This document shows positions 52,824-61,172 of a stretch of DNA of 64,000 bases, piece after piece. Under the pieces are notes generated by a model, which did not search any database, was not told the origin of the DNA, and saw only the letters and a program-made list of their open reading frames with translations. Position numbers and translations under genes: made by a program. Numbering within the stretch: the first letter of the stretch is position 1; each line of letters begins with the position of its first letter. This stretch comes from Metallumcola ferriviriculae (GTDB lineage: Bacteria; Bacillota; JADQBR01). The stretch lies in assembly GCF_035573695.1 (NCBI RefSeq), contig NZ_CP121694.1, positions 2,394,501 to 2,458,500 on the forward strand, written 5' to 3'.

Positions 52824-53855
52824 ATGAACGAAATACTTTTTCTTTATAACTGGGTCCCATTAACACAAAAAAGAGGGGCTTATGCCGAATGTGCCGGCAC
52901 CAACACGGTGAATGACATTAAAAAGGCACTGCATGCTTTAGGTCACTATGTAATTTGCGTTAATTTATTAAACCAAGAGCAATTAGAGCGATTGGTCAAT
53001 TATCATCATATCGGTCGGGCATTTGTTATTGCCGAAGGATACCTGGATTTTCCCGAGAGTTTGTACGACGGCAGCGGCGCCGCCTCTATTCGTCGGGTTT
53101 TGCAAAGTATGGGCGTGGTCAGCACCCATTCGGCAGCGGAAGTTATGGAACTGTGCCGTAACAAAGACTTGACCTATAAAGTCTTGCAGGAAGCCGAACT
53201 GCCCATACCACGTCATGTATGCTTTAACTTGGCAGACAATAATATCGCCGAACAAATTGCCACCGCCCAGTGGCAGGTCAATTATCCAATGTTCGTCAAG
53301 CCTACCGGCGGCGGTAACAGTATCGGTATTGATGAGAAATCGGTAATAAATAATGCGCAAGAACTCCGCACTGTGCTGGAAAGACTGGTTAACAGCTATG
53401 GCATTACCCATGCACTGGCAGAAAGTTATCTGCCCGGGCAGGAATTTACCGTAGGCGTCATGGGCCATCAGGAAAAGTATGTCCTGCCAATTTTGGGTTT
53501 TCCTGCTAACTTCCCGGTGCGCAGCAATGCTGTAAAGAAGATTGAAGCTGAACAGCGAGATAAGTTTCAAATCCTTTACCCCACTGATAGCCGTTATGCT
53601 CGGCTGCAGCATTTGGCGTTAAAAACATTTGAAGCGTTGGGAGCCAAGGGAGTTATCCGTATCGATATGAAGGAAGACATCGATGGTAACCCTTATATCA
53701 TTGATGTTAACGGTACACCATCCCTCTCTGCCAAAGGCTCTTTGGCCTTTATGTCGGAGCATAACGGAATGACCTTCCGTGATTTGATAGGCAGTGTGCT
53801 TAAGGAACAGCCCCTTTATCAGGGTGTAGTGGAAGAGGACGTGCTGATAGTTTGA
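52824..53855 (+). CDS. D-alanine-D-alanine ligase-like ATP-grasp enzyme
   Basis: 343 residues, ATG after AAAGGAG. ATP-grasp fold with NKDLTYKVLQEAELPIPRH, nucleotide lysine in MFVKPTGGGNSIGI, LPGQEFTVGVMG, and the metal site YIIDVNGTPSLS. These match the Ddl C-domain, but the N-terminus lacks the usual Ddl start, so it may join other amino acids or peptides. Single gene, ended by the shared terminator at 53933. A real Ddl is probably encoded elsewhere. Confidence 0.85.
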   Translation: MNEILFLYNWVPLTQKRGAYAECAGTNTVNDIKKALHALGHYVICVNLLNQEQLERLVNYHHIGRAFVIAEGYLDFPESLYDGSGAASIRRVLQSMGVVSTHSAAEVMELCRNKDLTYKVLQEAELPIPRHVCFNLADNNIAEQIATAQWQVNYPMFVKPTGGGNSIGIDEKSVINNAQELRTVLERLVNSYGITHALAESYLPGQEFTVGVMGHQEKYVLPILGFPANFPVRSNAVKKIEAEQRDKFQILYPTDSRYARLQHLALKTFEALGAKGVIRIDMKEDIDGNPYIIDVNGTPSLSAKGSLAFMSEHNGMTFRDLIGSVLKEQPLYQGVVEEDVLIV

Positions 53856-53932
53856 TGGCGGTCACAATCGCCGCCTAAAATCTTTTGATAAGAAATCGCC
53901 TGGTGCCTAGAAGACTTGCGATGCTGACATGA

Positions 53933-53974
53933 AAAAACCTCAAGGTAAGTTATGAACTGTACCTTGAGGTTTTT
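53933..53974. terminator. Bidirectional terminator
   Basis: AAAAACCTCAAGGTA / TACCTTGAGGTTTTT, 15 bp perfect, between converging ATP-grasp and M23 genes. Confidence 0.93.
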
Positions 53975-53993
53975 ATAATTGTCGTATATTCAT

Positions 53994-55343
53994 TTACAGA
54001 TAGTTCCACGGGTTTCGTGTACTGCCGTTTTGACGCACTTCAAAGTGAAGATGTGATCCGGTACTGTTACCGGTAGAACCTACCGCCCCAATTTTCTCCC
54101 CTGTATCAACCCGTTCCCCAACTCGAACATTAATTTTAGACAGATGAGCATAACGAGTCTGAAGGCCATTACCGTGATCAATATAAATAACCCTACCATA
54201 ACCACCGCCCCAGCCGGCAAAGGTTACCTTCCCTTCAGCGTAGGCAAAGGCGCCTGTACCATACCTTGCGGCAATATCTAAACCATCATGAAAACTCCGC
54301 CGGCCGGTAATAGGATGAGTCCGCCAACCGTAACCGCTGGACACGCGTCGGCCCTGAACTACCCCGTAATTACGCTGACCGCCCCGGGAAACGGTCTGCT
54401 TAGTGCCTACCCGGACAATCCTGGTTACCGGTTCCTCTAAAACCTGCGTGTTCACTACATTCATTGTTGATTCCAAGCCGTTTAGCATGGCGATATCATA
54501 AGTCACGTTTTGCTTACCCTCGACACCGGGTTTTACCACTATCTTTTGACGCCGGTAAAGACTGTCGTCTTTACGATATTCGGTCTCAAAAGGTACTGGT
54601 TCTGAAATCGTATTTTCCAGGGTAACCACCACATCAAACTTGGGGTCAAACGGTTTCACCACCAATTTATCACCGGGAAATACCTTCTCAGGGTCAATAT
54701 CCGGGTTCAGCATTTCGAGCTCGTCCAAACCCATGTCATAACGCCTGGCGATTAACCAAAGGTTGTCTCCCTTGTCCACCTCGACAATGCGCGCTTCCCG
54801 TTCTTTCTCATAAATCAATTCTTTAATGCGGTCCCACTGCCAAATTTCAGCCGGTCTTACCAGTGCTTCTTCTATTTCCACCTTCTGCTTAAAATCAGTT
54901 GACTTGATTTCTGCATTTTCGTCAATTCCCGTCAGGTATTGGCTTTTATATTCCTCCAGCAGCTGCTCCATCTTTTCCTTATCACGAACTGCAAAGAGAC
55001 TTTTCCCATCAACCTTAAACCGATATCCCGGGGTTCCCAATTTTACAGATTTGACGATTACCTTATTGATATCATTTTCCAAGCGCTGCTTGTCCAACTT
55101 TGATTCGCGAACTTCGATTTTACCTATTTCTTTTACCGGATAGCCGGATTGTTTGCTTAGCTGCTCTTTATATTCTTCCAAAGCAGTTAAAAATTCCTCT
55201 CGTTCTTTCACCTGGGCCACAGGTTTGCCGTCAACAACAATTTCGTAGGCCTGCACTGCACTTTGATACCAAAAAAATGTGATTACCATCACCAACATAG
55301 ATGCTACTGCCATCAGTCGGCGATTGCGGTATTTTCTGCCCAT
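53994..55343 (-). CDS. LysM-G5-M23 cell-wall peptidase
   Basis: 449 residues from ATG 55341-55343 after AAAGGAG. An N-terminal membrane/signal helix (about 9-32), a helical region (about 40-180), LysM (about 190-238; VDKGDNLWLIARRYDM), G5 (about 240-315), and an M23 domain (about 345-449) with HDGLDIAA and HLHFEV. LysM and G5 bind cell wall; M23 cuts cross-links. It resembles sporulation-associated peptidases of Clostridia, but no sporulation link is shown here. Confidence 0.93.
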   Translation of the reverse strand: MGRKYRNRRLMAVASMLVMVITFFWYQSAVQAYEIVVDGKPVAQVKEREEFLTALEEYKEQLSKQSGYPVKEIGKIEVRESKLDKQRLENDINKVIVKSVKLGTPGYRFKVDGKSLFAVRDKEKMEQLLEEYKSQYLTGIDENAEIKSTDFKQKVEIEEALVRPAEIWQWDRIKELIYEKEREARIVEVDKGDNLWLIARRYDMGLDELEMLNPDIDPEKVFPGDKLVVKPFDPKFDVVVTLENTISEPVPFETEYRKDDSLYRRQKIVVKPGVEGKQNVTYDIAMLNGLESTMNVVNTQVLEEPVTRIVRVGTKQTVSRGGQRNYGVVQGRRVSSGYGWRTHPITGRRSFHDGLDIAARYGTGAFAYAEGKVTFAGWGGGYGRVIYIDHGNGLQTRYAHLSKINVRVGERVDTGEKIGAVGSTGNSTGSHLHFEVRQNGSTRNPWNYL

Positions 55344-55425
55344 CACTTCAGCTCCTTTATGCCACCAAAAAAATTATATGCTCATACATTTTAACCCAAA
55401 AACAGCTAATTTTCCAGAAAAAATA

Positions 55426-55614
55426 TCATTTTGAGGAATATTTACCCGTTCTTTTCTTATTCAACCAACGCATAAAACGGCGTGTAGTAAAACTCAGCCC
55501 CACTGCTCCAATGATAATCAATAAAATAGTTCCATACGGCTCAGGTACCCAATAGATGATGGCAAATATGTTGACGTGTAGTATTAATAGACCGACAAGG
55601 TATTTTATTTTCAC
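55426..55614 (-). CDS. Small two-helix membrane protein
   Basis: About 62 residues: two membrane helices (KYLVGLLILHVNIFAIIYWV and TILLIIIGAVGLSF) and a basic tail. The start is unclear: GTG 55614 follows GGAGG by only 2 bp, while the better spacing points to an ATA at 55608; longer upstream readings lack ribosome sites. No family recognised beyond LapA-like size and topology. Divergent from the DUF502 gene. Confidence 0.55.
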   Translation of the reverse strand: MKIKYLVGLLILHVNIFAIIYWVPEPYGTILLIIIGAVGLSFTTRRFMRWLNKKRTGKYSSK

Positions 55615-55736
55615 CACCTCCAGGAAGTTTTCCAATCTCCGGAATTTTCTCTCACCTGCTGGGTACTCTTTTAAGATAGTAAGCGGCACTAAATTATGGT
55701 AACATGGTAGTAAGTTTACGGACAAGGAGTTGTGTT

Positions 55737-56333
55737 ATGAAAAGAATAGCAAAGTATTTTATTAACGGCCTGATTACCCTGCTGCCTATCTTTCTCACCG
55801 TTTTTATAGTCGCCAAGGTATTTTCCTTCAGTGACAACCTGGTGGGTCAATTTCTGCGGCAGTATGGCGTAAACATGCCAGGATTAGGTCTACTAATTGC
55901 TCTGGCTGTGATTACCCTAGTAGGGTTTTTGGCTACCAGCTGGTTCAGCAATAAAATATTCAGCTGGATCGACAGTATCTTTAGTAGAACACCACTGGTA
56001 AAAACCATTTACACTATCTTAAAGGACACCATCTCGTCCTTCACCGGCGAAAAGAAAAGTTTTTCCAAGATGGCCATGATTAATCTAGGTAATGATTTAA
56101 AAGTATTGGGTTTTGTCACAGCCGAAGATTTAGAGCTATTTGGCCTTTCGGATCACGTGGCCATTTATGTACAGCAGTCCATGCAGTGGGCAGGTAATCT
56201 GGTATTGGTACCAAAAGACCGGGTTACTCTGTTGGACATACCCGTAGAAGACGGCATGAAATTTTTAGTGTCTGCCGGTATCGCAGGTAATGGTAATAAT
56301 AAAGTCAGTAATAAAGTTAAAGCCCGACAGTGA
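55737..56333 (+). CDS. DUF502 membrane protein
   Basis: 198 residues from ATG 55737, after AAGGAGTTGTG. Two membrane helices near the N-terminus (GLITLLPIFLTVFIVAKV and GLGLLIALAVITLVGFLATS), then the DUF502 core (TPLVKTIYTILKDTISSF, SAGI). Function unknown; plant relatives (COV) act in membrane traffic, which does not carry over. Single gene. Confidence 0.88.
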   Translation: MKRIAKYFINGLITLLPIFLTVFIVAKVFSFSDNLVGQFLRQYGVNMPGLGLLIALAVITLVGFLATSWFSNKIFSWIDSIFSRTPLVKTIYTILKDTISSFTGEKKSFSKMAMINLGNDLKVLGFVTAEDLELFGLSDHVAIYVQQSMQWAGNLVLVPKDRVTLLDIPVEDGMKFLVSAGIAGNGNNKVSNKVKARQ

Positions 56334-56413
56334 TAAATGTGTTTCCTAACAGATTTATTCTACATTAATCCTTTATATCCTACTATAATAAATTGCTAAC
56401 TGTTTCCACCAGA

Positions 56414-56434
56414 AACCCATAATTTCCTATACAT
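56414..56434 (-). repeat. Half-copy of the first hairpin module
   Basis: 21 bases ending CATAATTTCCTATACAT are identical to one arm and part of the loop of the hairpin at 29768-29807; the other arm is absent. Confidence 0.7.
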
Positions 56435-56439
56435 TAAAA

Positions 56440-56472
56440 AAAGCGACCTACAGCCCTACAGCAGGTCGCTTT
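56440..56472. terminator. Bidirectional terminator
   Basis: AAAGCGACCT / AGGTCGCTTT with A-run and T-run flanks, between DUF502 (plus) and ferredoxin (minus). Confidence 0.88.
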
Positions 56473-56494
56473 TCGCATTAAACTTTTTATATCG

Positions 56495-56671
56495 TTATTC
56501 GCCGGAAATAGCGCCAGTAGGGCACTCATCCACACAACTTTCACAATCAGTGCACTCATCGGCATCAACTGCTGCCACATCATCATCCTTCACTACAATT
56601 GCGCCGGTCGGACATACCTCTTCACACGAACCACAACCCGTACATTCATCACGATCAACTACAACAGCCAT
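56495..56671 (-). CDS. 2[4Fe-4S] ferredoxin
   Basis: 58 residues from ATG 56669-56671 after GGGAGGGG. Two cluster motifs, [12 protein letters not shown] and [12 protein letters not shown], in the classic clostridial fold; strongly acidic. Soluble low-potential electron carrier. Divergent from the coat-protein genes. Confidence 0.95.
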   Translation of the reverse strand: MAVVVDRDECTGCGSCEEVCPTGAIVVKDDDVAAVDADECTDCESCVDECPTGAISGE

Positions 56672-56846
56672 TAGTAAAACCCCTCCCTTTGGTGTATTTA
56701 ATTTCCATACAATGTATTCTGGCTTTGCCCAATTTATCCCTGCCAAATGAAGCAAAAATTCCCACATAAATGTCTGTATTAATCAAGAATTGTCGGCAAA
56801 ACTAAAACAAGGAAAAATTTGAATCCCCGAGCAAGGAGGTGTAACC

Positions 56847-57032
56847 ATGGCCAATCTTAATCAAATGGAATTACAAAGTCTACGCCACTTAGTTAGCGAT
56901 GAACAGCTCTGTGCCACTAAGTGCCAGACCTATGCCCAGCAGTCACAAGACCCCCAATTGCAGAAATATTTCAATACCGCGGCCAAGCAGGCGCAGCAAA
57001 ACGTCCAAACACTGCAGCAGTTTTTACAATAA
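56847..57032 (+). CDS. Small CotF-like spore coat protein
   Basis: 61 residues, ATG after AAGGAGGTGTAACC. Gln-rich helical protein (EQLCATKCQTYAQQSQDP) like the short partner of CotF in Clostridia. It pairs with the next gene, 26 bp away. Confidence 0.82.
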   Translation: MANLNQMELQSLRHLVSDEQLCATKCQTYAQQSQDPQLQKYFNTAAKQAQQNVQTLQQFLQ

Positions 57033-57058
57033 TCTATTATACAAGGAGGTAATTAATT

Positions 57059-57358
57059 ATGCTTCAAGATAAAGACATGGCCAGCGATGCTCTGGAAATG
57101 ACCAAAGTACATGCTGGTGAGTTAACCAAAGCAGCCAGTGAATGCTCCAACAAACAGTTAAAACAGTCTTTTATCCAAATGCGTAACCAGATGGAGCAAA
57201 ACCAGGAGCAGATCAGCCAGATAGCCACCCAAAAAGGCTGGTACATGCCCGCCGCCCCCGCAGACCAACAGGAAATCACCCGGGTAAAGACTTTCTTACA
57301 GCAGGGCACTGCTCCCCAACAACAAACAAATATGGGCCAAAGCAAAACCACAGTCTAA
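57059..57358 (+). CDS. CotF-family spore coat protein
   Basis: 99 residues, ATG after AAGGAGG. CotF-like ferritin-type helices with MTKVHAGELTKAASECSN and a Gln-rich tail. Presence of this pair suggests an endospore former. No sigma-E/K promoter was recognised by eye. Confidence 0.85.
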   Translation: MLQDKDMASDALEMTKVHAGELTKAASECSNKQLKQSFIQMRNQMEQNQEQISQIATQKGWYMPAAPADQQEITRVKTFLQQGTAPQQQTNMGQSKTTV

Positions 57359-57363
57359 ACATC

Positions 57364-57408
57364 AATAACTTGACAAAATGGTGCCAGGCACCATTTTGTC
57401 AAGTTATT
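57364..57408. repeat. GGTGCCAGGCACC palindrome after the coat genes
   Basis: 45-base perfect palindrome AATAACTTGAC...GTCAAGTTATT, 5 bp after the coat gene stop and followed by T residues, in a convergent position. It could end both transcripts. Confidence 0.94.
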
Positions 57409-57438
57409 TTCATTTCAAACATATTTTCTTCTGAAGCC

Positions 57439-58923
57439 CTAAGCCTCTCTTTTTATCTGATGTTTTAAAATTTTTCCTGAAGCATTTCTTGGAATAGCTT
57501 GGTCAAAGCGGAAAAATTTCGGTATCTTGAAATCCGCCAAATTTTTCTCACAAAAATGCTGTAATTCGCTGGGTTTTGGTGCCTCGCCTTTAGGTACTAT
57601 CACAGCCATGACAGTTTCTCCCCACTGGTCATGCGGTACCCCGACAACCGCCGCATCTGCTACCTGAGGGTGCTGCGCCAAAACGTCCTCAATCTCCTTG
57701 GGATAGACATTTACCCCGCCGGAAATAATAACGTCTTTTTTACGTCCCATTACCCAAATATAACCATCCTGGTCAATCTTTGCTACATCACCAGTCTTTA
57801 TCCAGCCGTCAGTCAACACTTCCTCGGTGGCTTCGGGTTTGTTATGATATTTAAGCATTACTGACGGCGATTTTAAGTAAATCTCACCTTCTTCACCGGC
57901 TTGAGCTGTTAAGCCGCTTTCGGCAACCACTTTTACTTCACAGTTTACCGCGCCGCGCCGCCCAATACTTCCACCGTGCTCATCATGTTCATCAGGAAAT
58001 AACGCCACCCCGTTAGGTCCACTTTCTGTTAATCCATAAACACTCATGAACTTGCCGGGAAACTTGCTTCTTACCAACTCTAAAGCCTCTTTACCCATGG
58101 GTGCCCCACCGTAGATCCAGCACTTAGCACTAGATAAGTCATACTCTGCAAATCCTTTCGCCTGCATAGCCAATAAGTATGCCACTGGCGCACCGAAAAA
58201 GTGAGTAGTCTTGGCTTGCTGGCAGGTATCTAGGATTGCCTGGGGGGTAAAGTTGCCCACCACACATACAGCCCCGGCGTACAAAGCACCAATCATAAAA
58301 AGGTTAAGCGGTGCTGAATGGGTCAGCGGCATTAATAACATCATTCTGTCTTGGTAACGAATATCTGCTTCATAAGCCATCATCGTCCCCACTTCGTATG
58401 CGCAGTTATGGGTAAGCACCACTCCCTTAGGCTTACCGGTGGTTCCGGATGTATAAATAATCTCCGCTACATCATCAACCGAAATATTTAGCGAGGGACT
58501 TAAGGCTTCACTATTAGTCAGTTCGCTCAGTTCCCAAACGTTGGTCAACGCGACACAATCTTCTGAAATTTCTTTGCCGATGACATCCAGCCCACCATCA
58601 TAAATTAGCATCTTAGCCTGACAGTCATTGACAATATACTCAATTTCCGGTTTGACTAGGCGTACATTCACAGGTACAACCACGCCGCCGGCCTTCAGAA
58701 TGCCAAAGAAAGCGGCCAGAAATTCCGGTCGGTTGGGGATTACTAACGCCACCCGCTCACCAGGCTCGAGCCCCGCACGCATCAGCGCAGCGGCCACACC
58801 GTTGGCCCGGCTGTTCAATTCGGCCCATGTCCACTCCTCACCATAATCCAGACTCATCACACCACATTCATCACTGTACTTACGCGCATTTCTTTCCAAA
58901 AGCTTATGCAATACCTCTCCCAT
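57439..58923 (-). CDS. AMP-dependent acyl-CoA synthetase
   Basis: 494 residues, ATG after AAAAGGAGGAGAGG. Adenylation motifs IIYTSGTTGKPKGVVLTH, YGLTESGP, GWIKTGDVAKID and the C-terminal catalytic Lys in NASGKILK. It activates a fatty or aromatic acid with CoA; substrate not readable. It probably forms a catabolic unit with the acyl-CoA dehydrogenase and TetR genes upstream, though a half palindrome lies between. Confidence 0.93.
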   Translation of the reverse strand: MGEVLHKLLERNARKYSDECGVMSLDYGEEWTWAELNSRANGVAAALMRAGLEPGERVALVIPNRPEFLAAFFGILKAGGVVVPVNVRLVKPEIEYIVNDCQAKMLIYDGGLDVIGKEISEDCVALTNVWELSELTNSEALSPSLNISVDDVAEIIYTSGTTGKPKGVVLTHNCAYEVGTMMAYEADIRYQDRMMLLMPLTHSAPLNLFMIGALYAGAVCVVGNFTPQAILDTCQQAKTTHFFGAPVAYLLAMQAKGFAEYDLSSAKCWIYGGAPMGKEALELVRSKFPGKFMSVYGLTESGPNGVALFPDEHDEHGGSIGRRGAVNCEVKVVAESGLTAQAGEEGEIYLKSPSVMLKYHNKPEATEEVLTDGWIKTGDVAKIDQDGYIWVMGRKKDVIISGGVNVYPKEIEDVLAQHPQVADAAVVGVPHDQWGETVMAVIVPKGEAPKPSELQHFCEKNLADFKIPKFFRFDQAIPRNASGKILKHQIKREA

Positions 58924-58949
58924 GCTTTCCTCTCCTCCTTTTAATATTT

Positions 58950-58980
58950 GGTGTCAGGCACCTTTTTGTCAAGTTATTGG
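58950..58980. repeat. Truncated palindrome (right arm only)
   Basis: GGTGTCAGGCACC plus the TTTTTGTCAAGTTATTGG arm; the left arm is missing. Upstream of the acyl-CoA synthetase start. Confidence 0.85.
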
Positions 58981-58982
58981 TT

Positions 58983-59049
58983 TTACTCTTATTCCCTTTT
59001 ACCTTTCACCCATATACCTTTTACTTGTTTTGCCCTTTACTCGTATACC
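58983..59049 (-). repeat. Purine-rich degenerate heptad tract
   Basis: On the minus strand, units such as GGTATAC, GGTATATG, GGTGAAA and GGTAAAA recur with about 7-base period. The first units encode the last residues (VYE) of the acyl-CoA dehydrogenase. Confidence 0.5.
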
Positions 59050-60272
59050 TTTTCCTCTACGGCGTCAGCATTAACGGCGTCGGCTTCCACATCACGGGTA
59101 GCGGGGCCGGCAGCGCCCATTTCTTTATAGTACTCACTCTGGATGATTAGATCCATAATTTCGTTAGTACCGGTCCAAATCATGATTAGACGGATATCAC
59201 GAAGCAAGCGCTCAATGGGGTATACATTGGTATAGCCGATGCCCCCCATGATTTGCATTGCGTGATTGACAATTTCCCAGGCGCTGTCTGTCGCGAACTT
59301 TTTCGCCTCAGATACCATTCGGCGGGCCACACCGGCGGGAGCACCATTATCTACGGCCTGGGCAGCGGCATGGACGATTGCTCGAGCTGCATCAAGTTTG
59401 GTAATACTGTCCGCAACTTTAAAGCTCACCGCTTCATACTTTCTAATCTTTTGCCCAAAAGCCTTACGACGATCACTGTACTTGGCCGCCACTTCCAGCG
59501 CAGCCCTAGCCATTCCTAGTGCCCCGGCGGCACTAGTCAGTCGCTCGGGAATCATCATTTGGTAAAAAATTCCCGCGGCACCATCTTTTTGACCTACCAG
59601 GTTTTCTGCCGGTACCTTAACGTCATCAAAAATCACCCGGCCGGCACCTCCTCCTCTGGTACCCATCAGACCATATAGATATTCCACCTTTACATCAGGT
59701 CCTCTTTCCACTAGAAACGTGCTGATACCCTTGTGGGCTGGAACTTCTTCGTTTGTCCTCGCATAAATTAGAAATAAATCCGCGCCTTCCGCTCCCACTA
59801 CAAATCGCTTCTGCCCGCGAATGATGTAATGATCACCCTCCCTGCGCGCCTTAGTAGTGGTACCAAAAAAGTCAGAGCCGCCTCGTGGTTCGGTAAGACC
59901 CTCGGCCACTGTTATTTCGCCGGAAATGATGCGTTTTAAGTACTTTTCCTGCTGTTCAGAGGTGCCAAACTTATCGATGGCTTCACCGATAATGCTGGGA
60001 AGAGAAAAGAGGCATCCCAATGAAGTACCTAATATCCCTACTTCCTCCAAGGCAATAATTTCTTCAGTCCAACTCAACCCTCTGCCTCCCAATTGTTTGG
60101 GAAAACGCAGGCCAATTAAATTCCTTTCTGCCAAACTTTCAATATATTCTCTGGGGTACTGAATCTTTTCTTCATCCATATCCATTAGCAGCTGCTTAGG
60201 CACTTGTCGGACAAAATCCCGTACCTCCTGCCTTAGTAGTTTCTGGTCCCCGGATAGCATAAAATCAAACAC
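59037..60272 (-). CDS. Acyl-CoA dehydrogenase
   Basis: 411 residues from GTG 60270-60272, 8 bp after AAAGGAG. Three-domain flavoprotein with [11 protein letters not shown] and the C-terminal QIMGGIGY. The usual catalytic Glu position (YEGTNEI) reads WTGTNEI, but the helix-G block [13 protein letters not shown] has the Glu used as base in isovaleryl- and long-chain acyl-CoA dehydrogenases, so it is probably active and of that type. It follows a TetR gene by 19 bp. Confidence 0.93.
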   Translation of the reverse strand: MFDFMLSGDQKLLRQEVRDFVRQVPKQLLMDMDEEKIQYPREYIESLAERNLIGLRFPKQLGGRGLSWTEEIIALEEVGILGTSLGCLFSLPSIIGEAIDKFGTSEQQEKYLKRIISGEITVAEGLTEPRGGSDFFGTTTKARREGDHYIIRGQKRFVVGAEGADLFLIYARTNEEVPAHKGISTFLVERGPDVKVEYLYGLMGTRGGGAGRVIFDDVKVPAENLVGQKDGAAGIFYQMMIPERLTSAAGALGMARAALEVAAKYSDRRKAFGQKIRKYEAVSFKVADSITKLDAARAIVHAAAQAVDNGAPAGVARRMVSEAKKFATDSAWEIVNHAMQIMGGIGYTNVYPIERLLRDIRLIMIWTGTNEIMDLIIQSEYYKEMGAAGPATRDVEADAVNADAVEEKVYE

Positions 60273-60291
60273 ATAAACCTCTCCTTTCACT

Positions 60292-60882
60292 TTACTTCTC
60301 CATAATTGCCTGATAAAGAATTTCCGTACACAAATCAAGGTCAATATTATCTTCATCAACTATTGACTGGATGCCTAGACCGAGACTAACACCTATCAAA
60401 ATCGCTGATACTGCATCGGTCTCCTTTTTCCCCACCTCCCTGTCGTTTTCATGAAAGACCCGTTCTAACGTATTGCTGCTGTAACTGCGCATGTTTTTAA
60501 AAAAGCGCCTCATCGCCATTTGCATCTTATCGTTATACAACACTTGGCCTAAATAGTTCATGGTAACAATATAAGTCAATCGGTCGCGCCGCACCAATTT
60601 TCCTACAAACTCCAGATAGGTTCCGAGTATTTCGTCGGGTTGAAGCTTTTCACCCACTGAATCGCGCACCGCTCCATCAGTACGAGAGAAAACTTCCTTG
60701 AGTACCTCCTGCATGATGTCATCTTTACTTTTAAAATAATGATATAGAATTCCTGTACTCACCCCCGCCTCTTCAGCAATATCCTTTACAGAAAAGTTTG
60801 CATAACCTCTTTCAACCAGACAGCAAATTGCAGCATCAATTACCTGTTTGCGACGATGGTCAGCGGACATATTCTTTGTCAT
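60292..60882 (-). CDS. TetR-family regulator of acyl-CoA genes
   Basis: 196 residues, ATG after GGAGG. N-terminal [23 protein letters not shown] and [14 protein letters not shown]-terminal ligand domain. First in an operon with acyl-CoA dehydrogenase, so an acyl-CoA-responsive repressor is likely (FadR-like role, inferred). A palindrome at 60908-60922 may be its operator. Confidence 0.9.
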   Translation of the reverse strand: MTKNMSADHRRKQVIDAAICCLVERGYANFSVKDIAEEAGVSTGILYHYFKSKDDIMQEVLKEVFSRTDGAVRDSVGEKLQPDEILGTYLEFVGKLVRRDRLTYIVTMNYLGQVLYNDKMQMAMRRFFKNMRSYSSNTLERVFHENDREVGKKETDAVSAILIGVSLGLGIQSIVDEDNIDLDLCTEILYQAIMEK

Positions 60883-60907
60883 TACTTACCTCCATTTGTA
60901 CTTATAT

Positions 60908-60922
60908 TGAACGCTCGTTATA
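60908..60922. promoter_or_regulatory. Candidate TetR operator
   Basis: TGAACGCTCGTTATA contains the palindrome AACG-CT-CGTT, 26 bp upstream of the TetR start. Confidence 0.45.
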
Positions 60923-61127
60923 TTTGAGTATAATTATATGCCTGCTATTGCTATATGTCAAATATTTCTGATAATTCCACATAAAAAAACGCCTTTATCA
61001 ATATAGGCGATTATACTTTCTGCTCCCCTTACCAAACCCCGGCGTATAGACTTCTTGTGCCTAAGGCGGAATAAAATTAGTATTCTATGGCAGAAATTAA
61101 CCATAACCCATAATGTCCTAACAAAAA

Positions 61128-61172
61128 AATAACTTGACAAAAAGGTGCCTGGCACCATTTTGTCAAGTTATT
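61128..61172. repeat. GGTGCCTGGCACC palindrome overlapping emrB-like stop
   Basis: 45-base palindrome; the TTA at 61168-61170 in its right arm is the TAA stop of the MFS gene. Core is in the opposite orientation to most copies. A degenerate ACCCATAATGTCCTA hairpin-module fragment lies just to the left (61105-61119). Confidence 0.93.
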
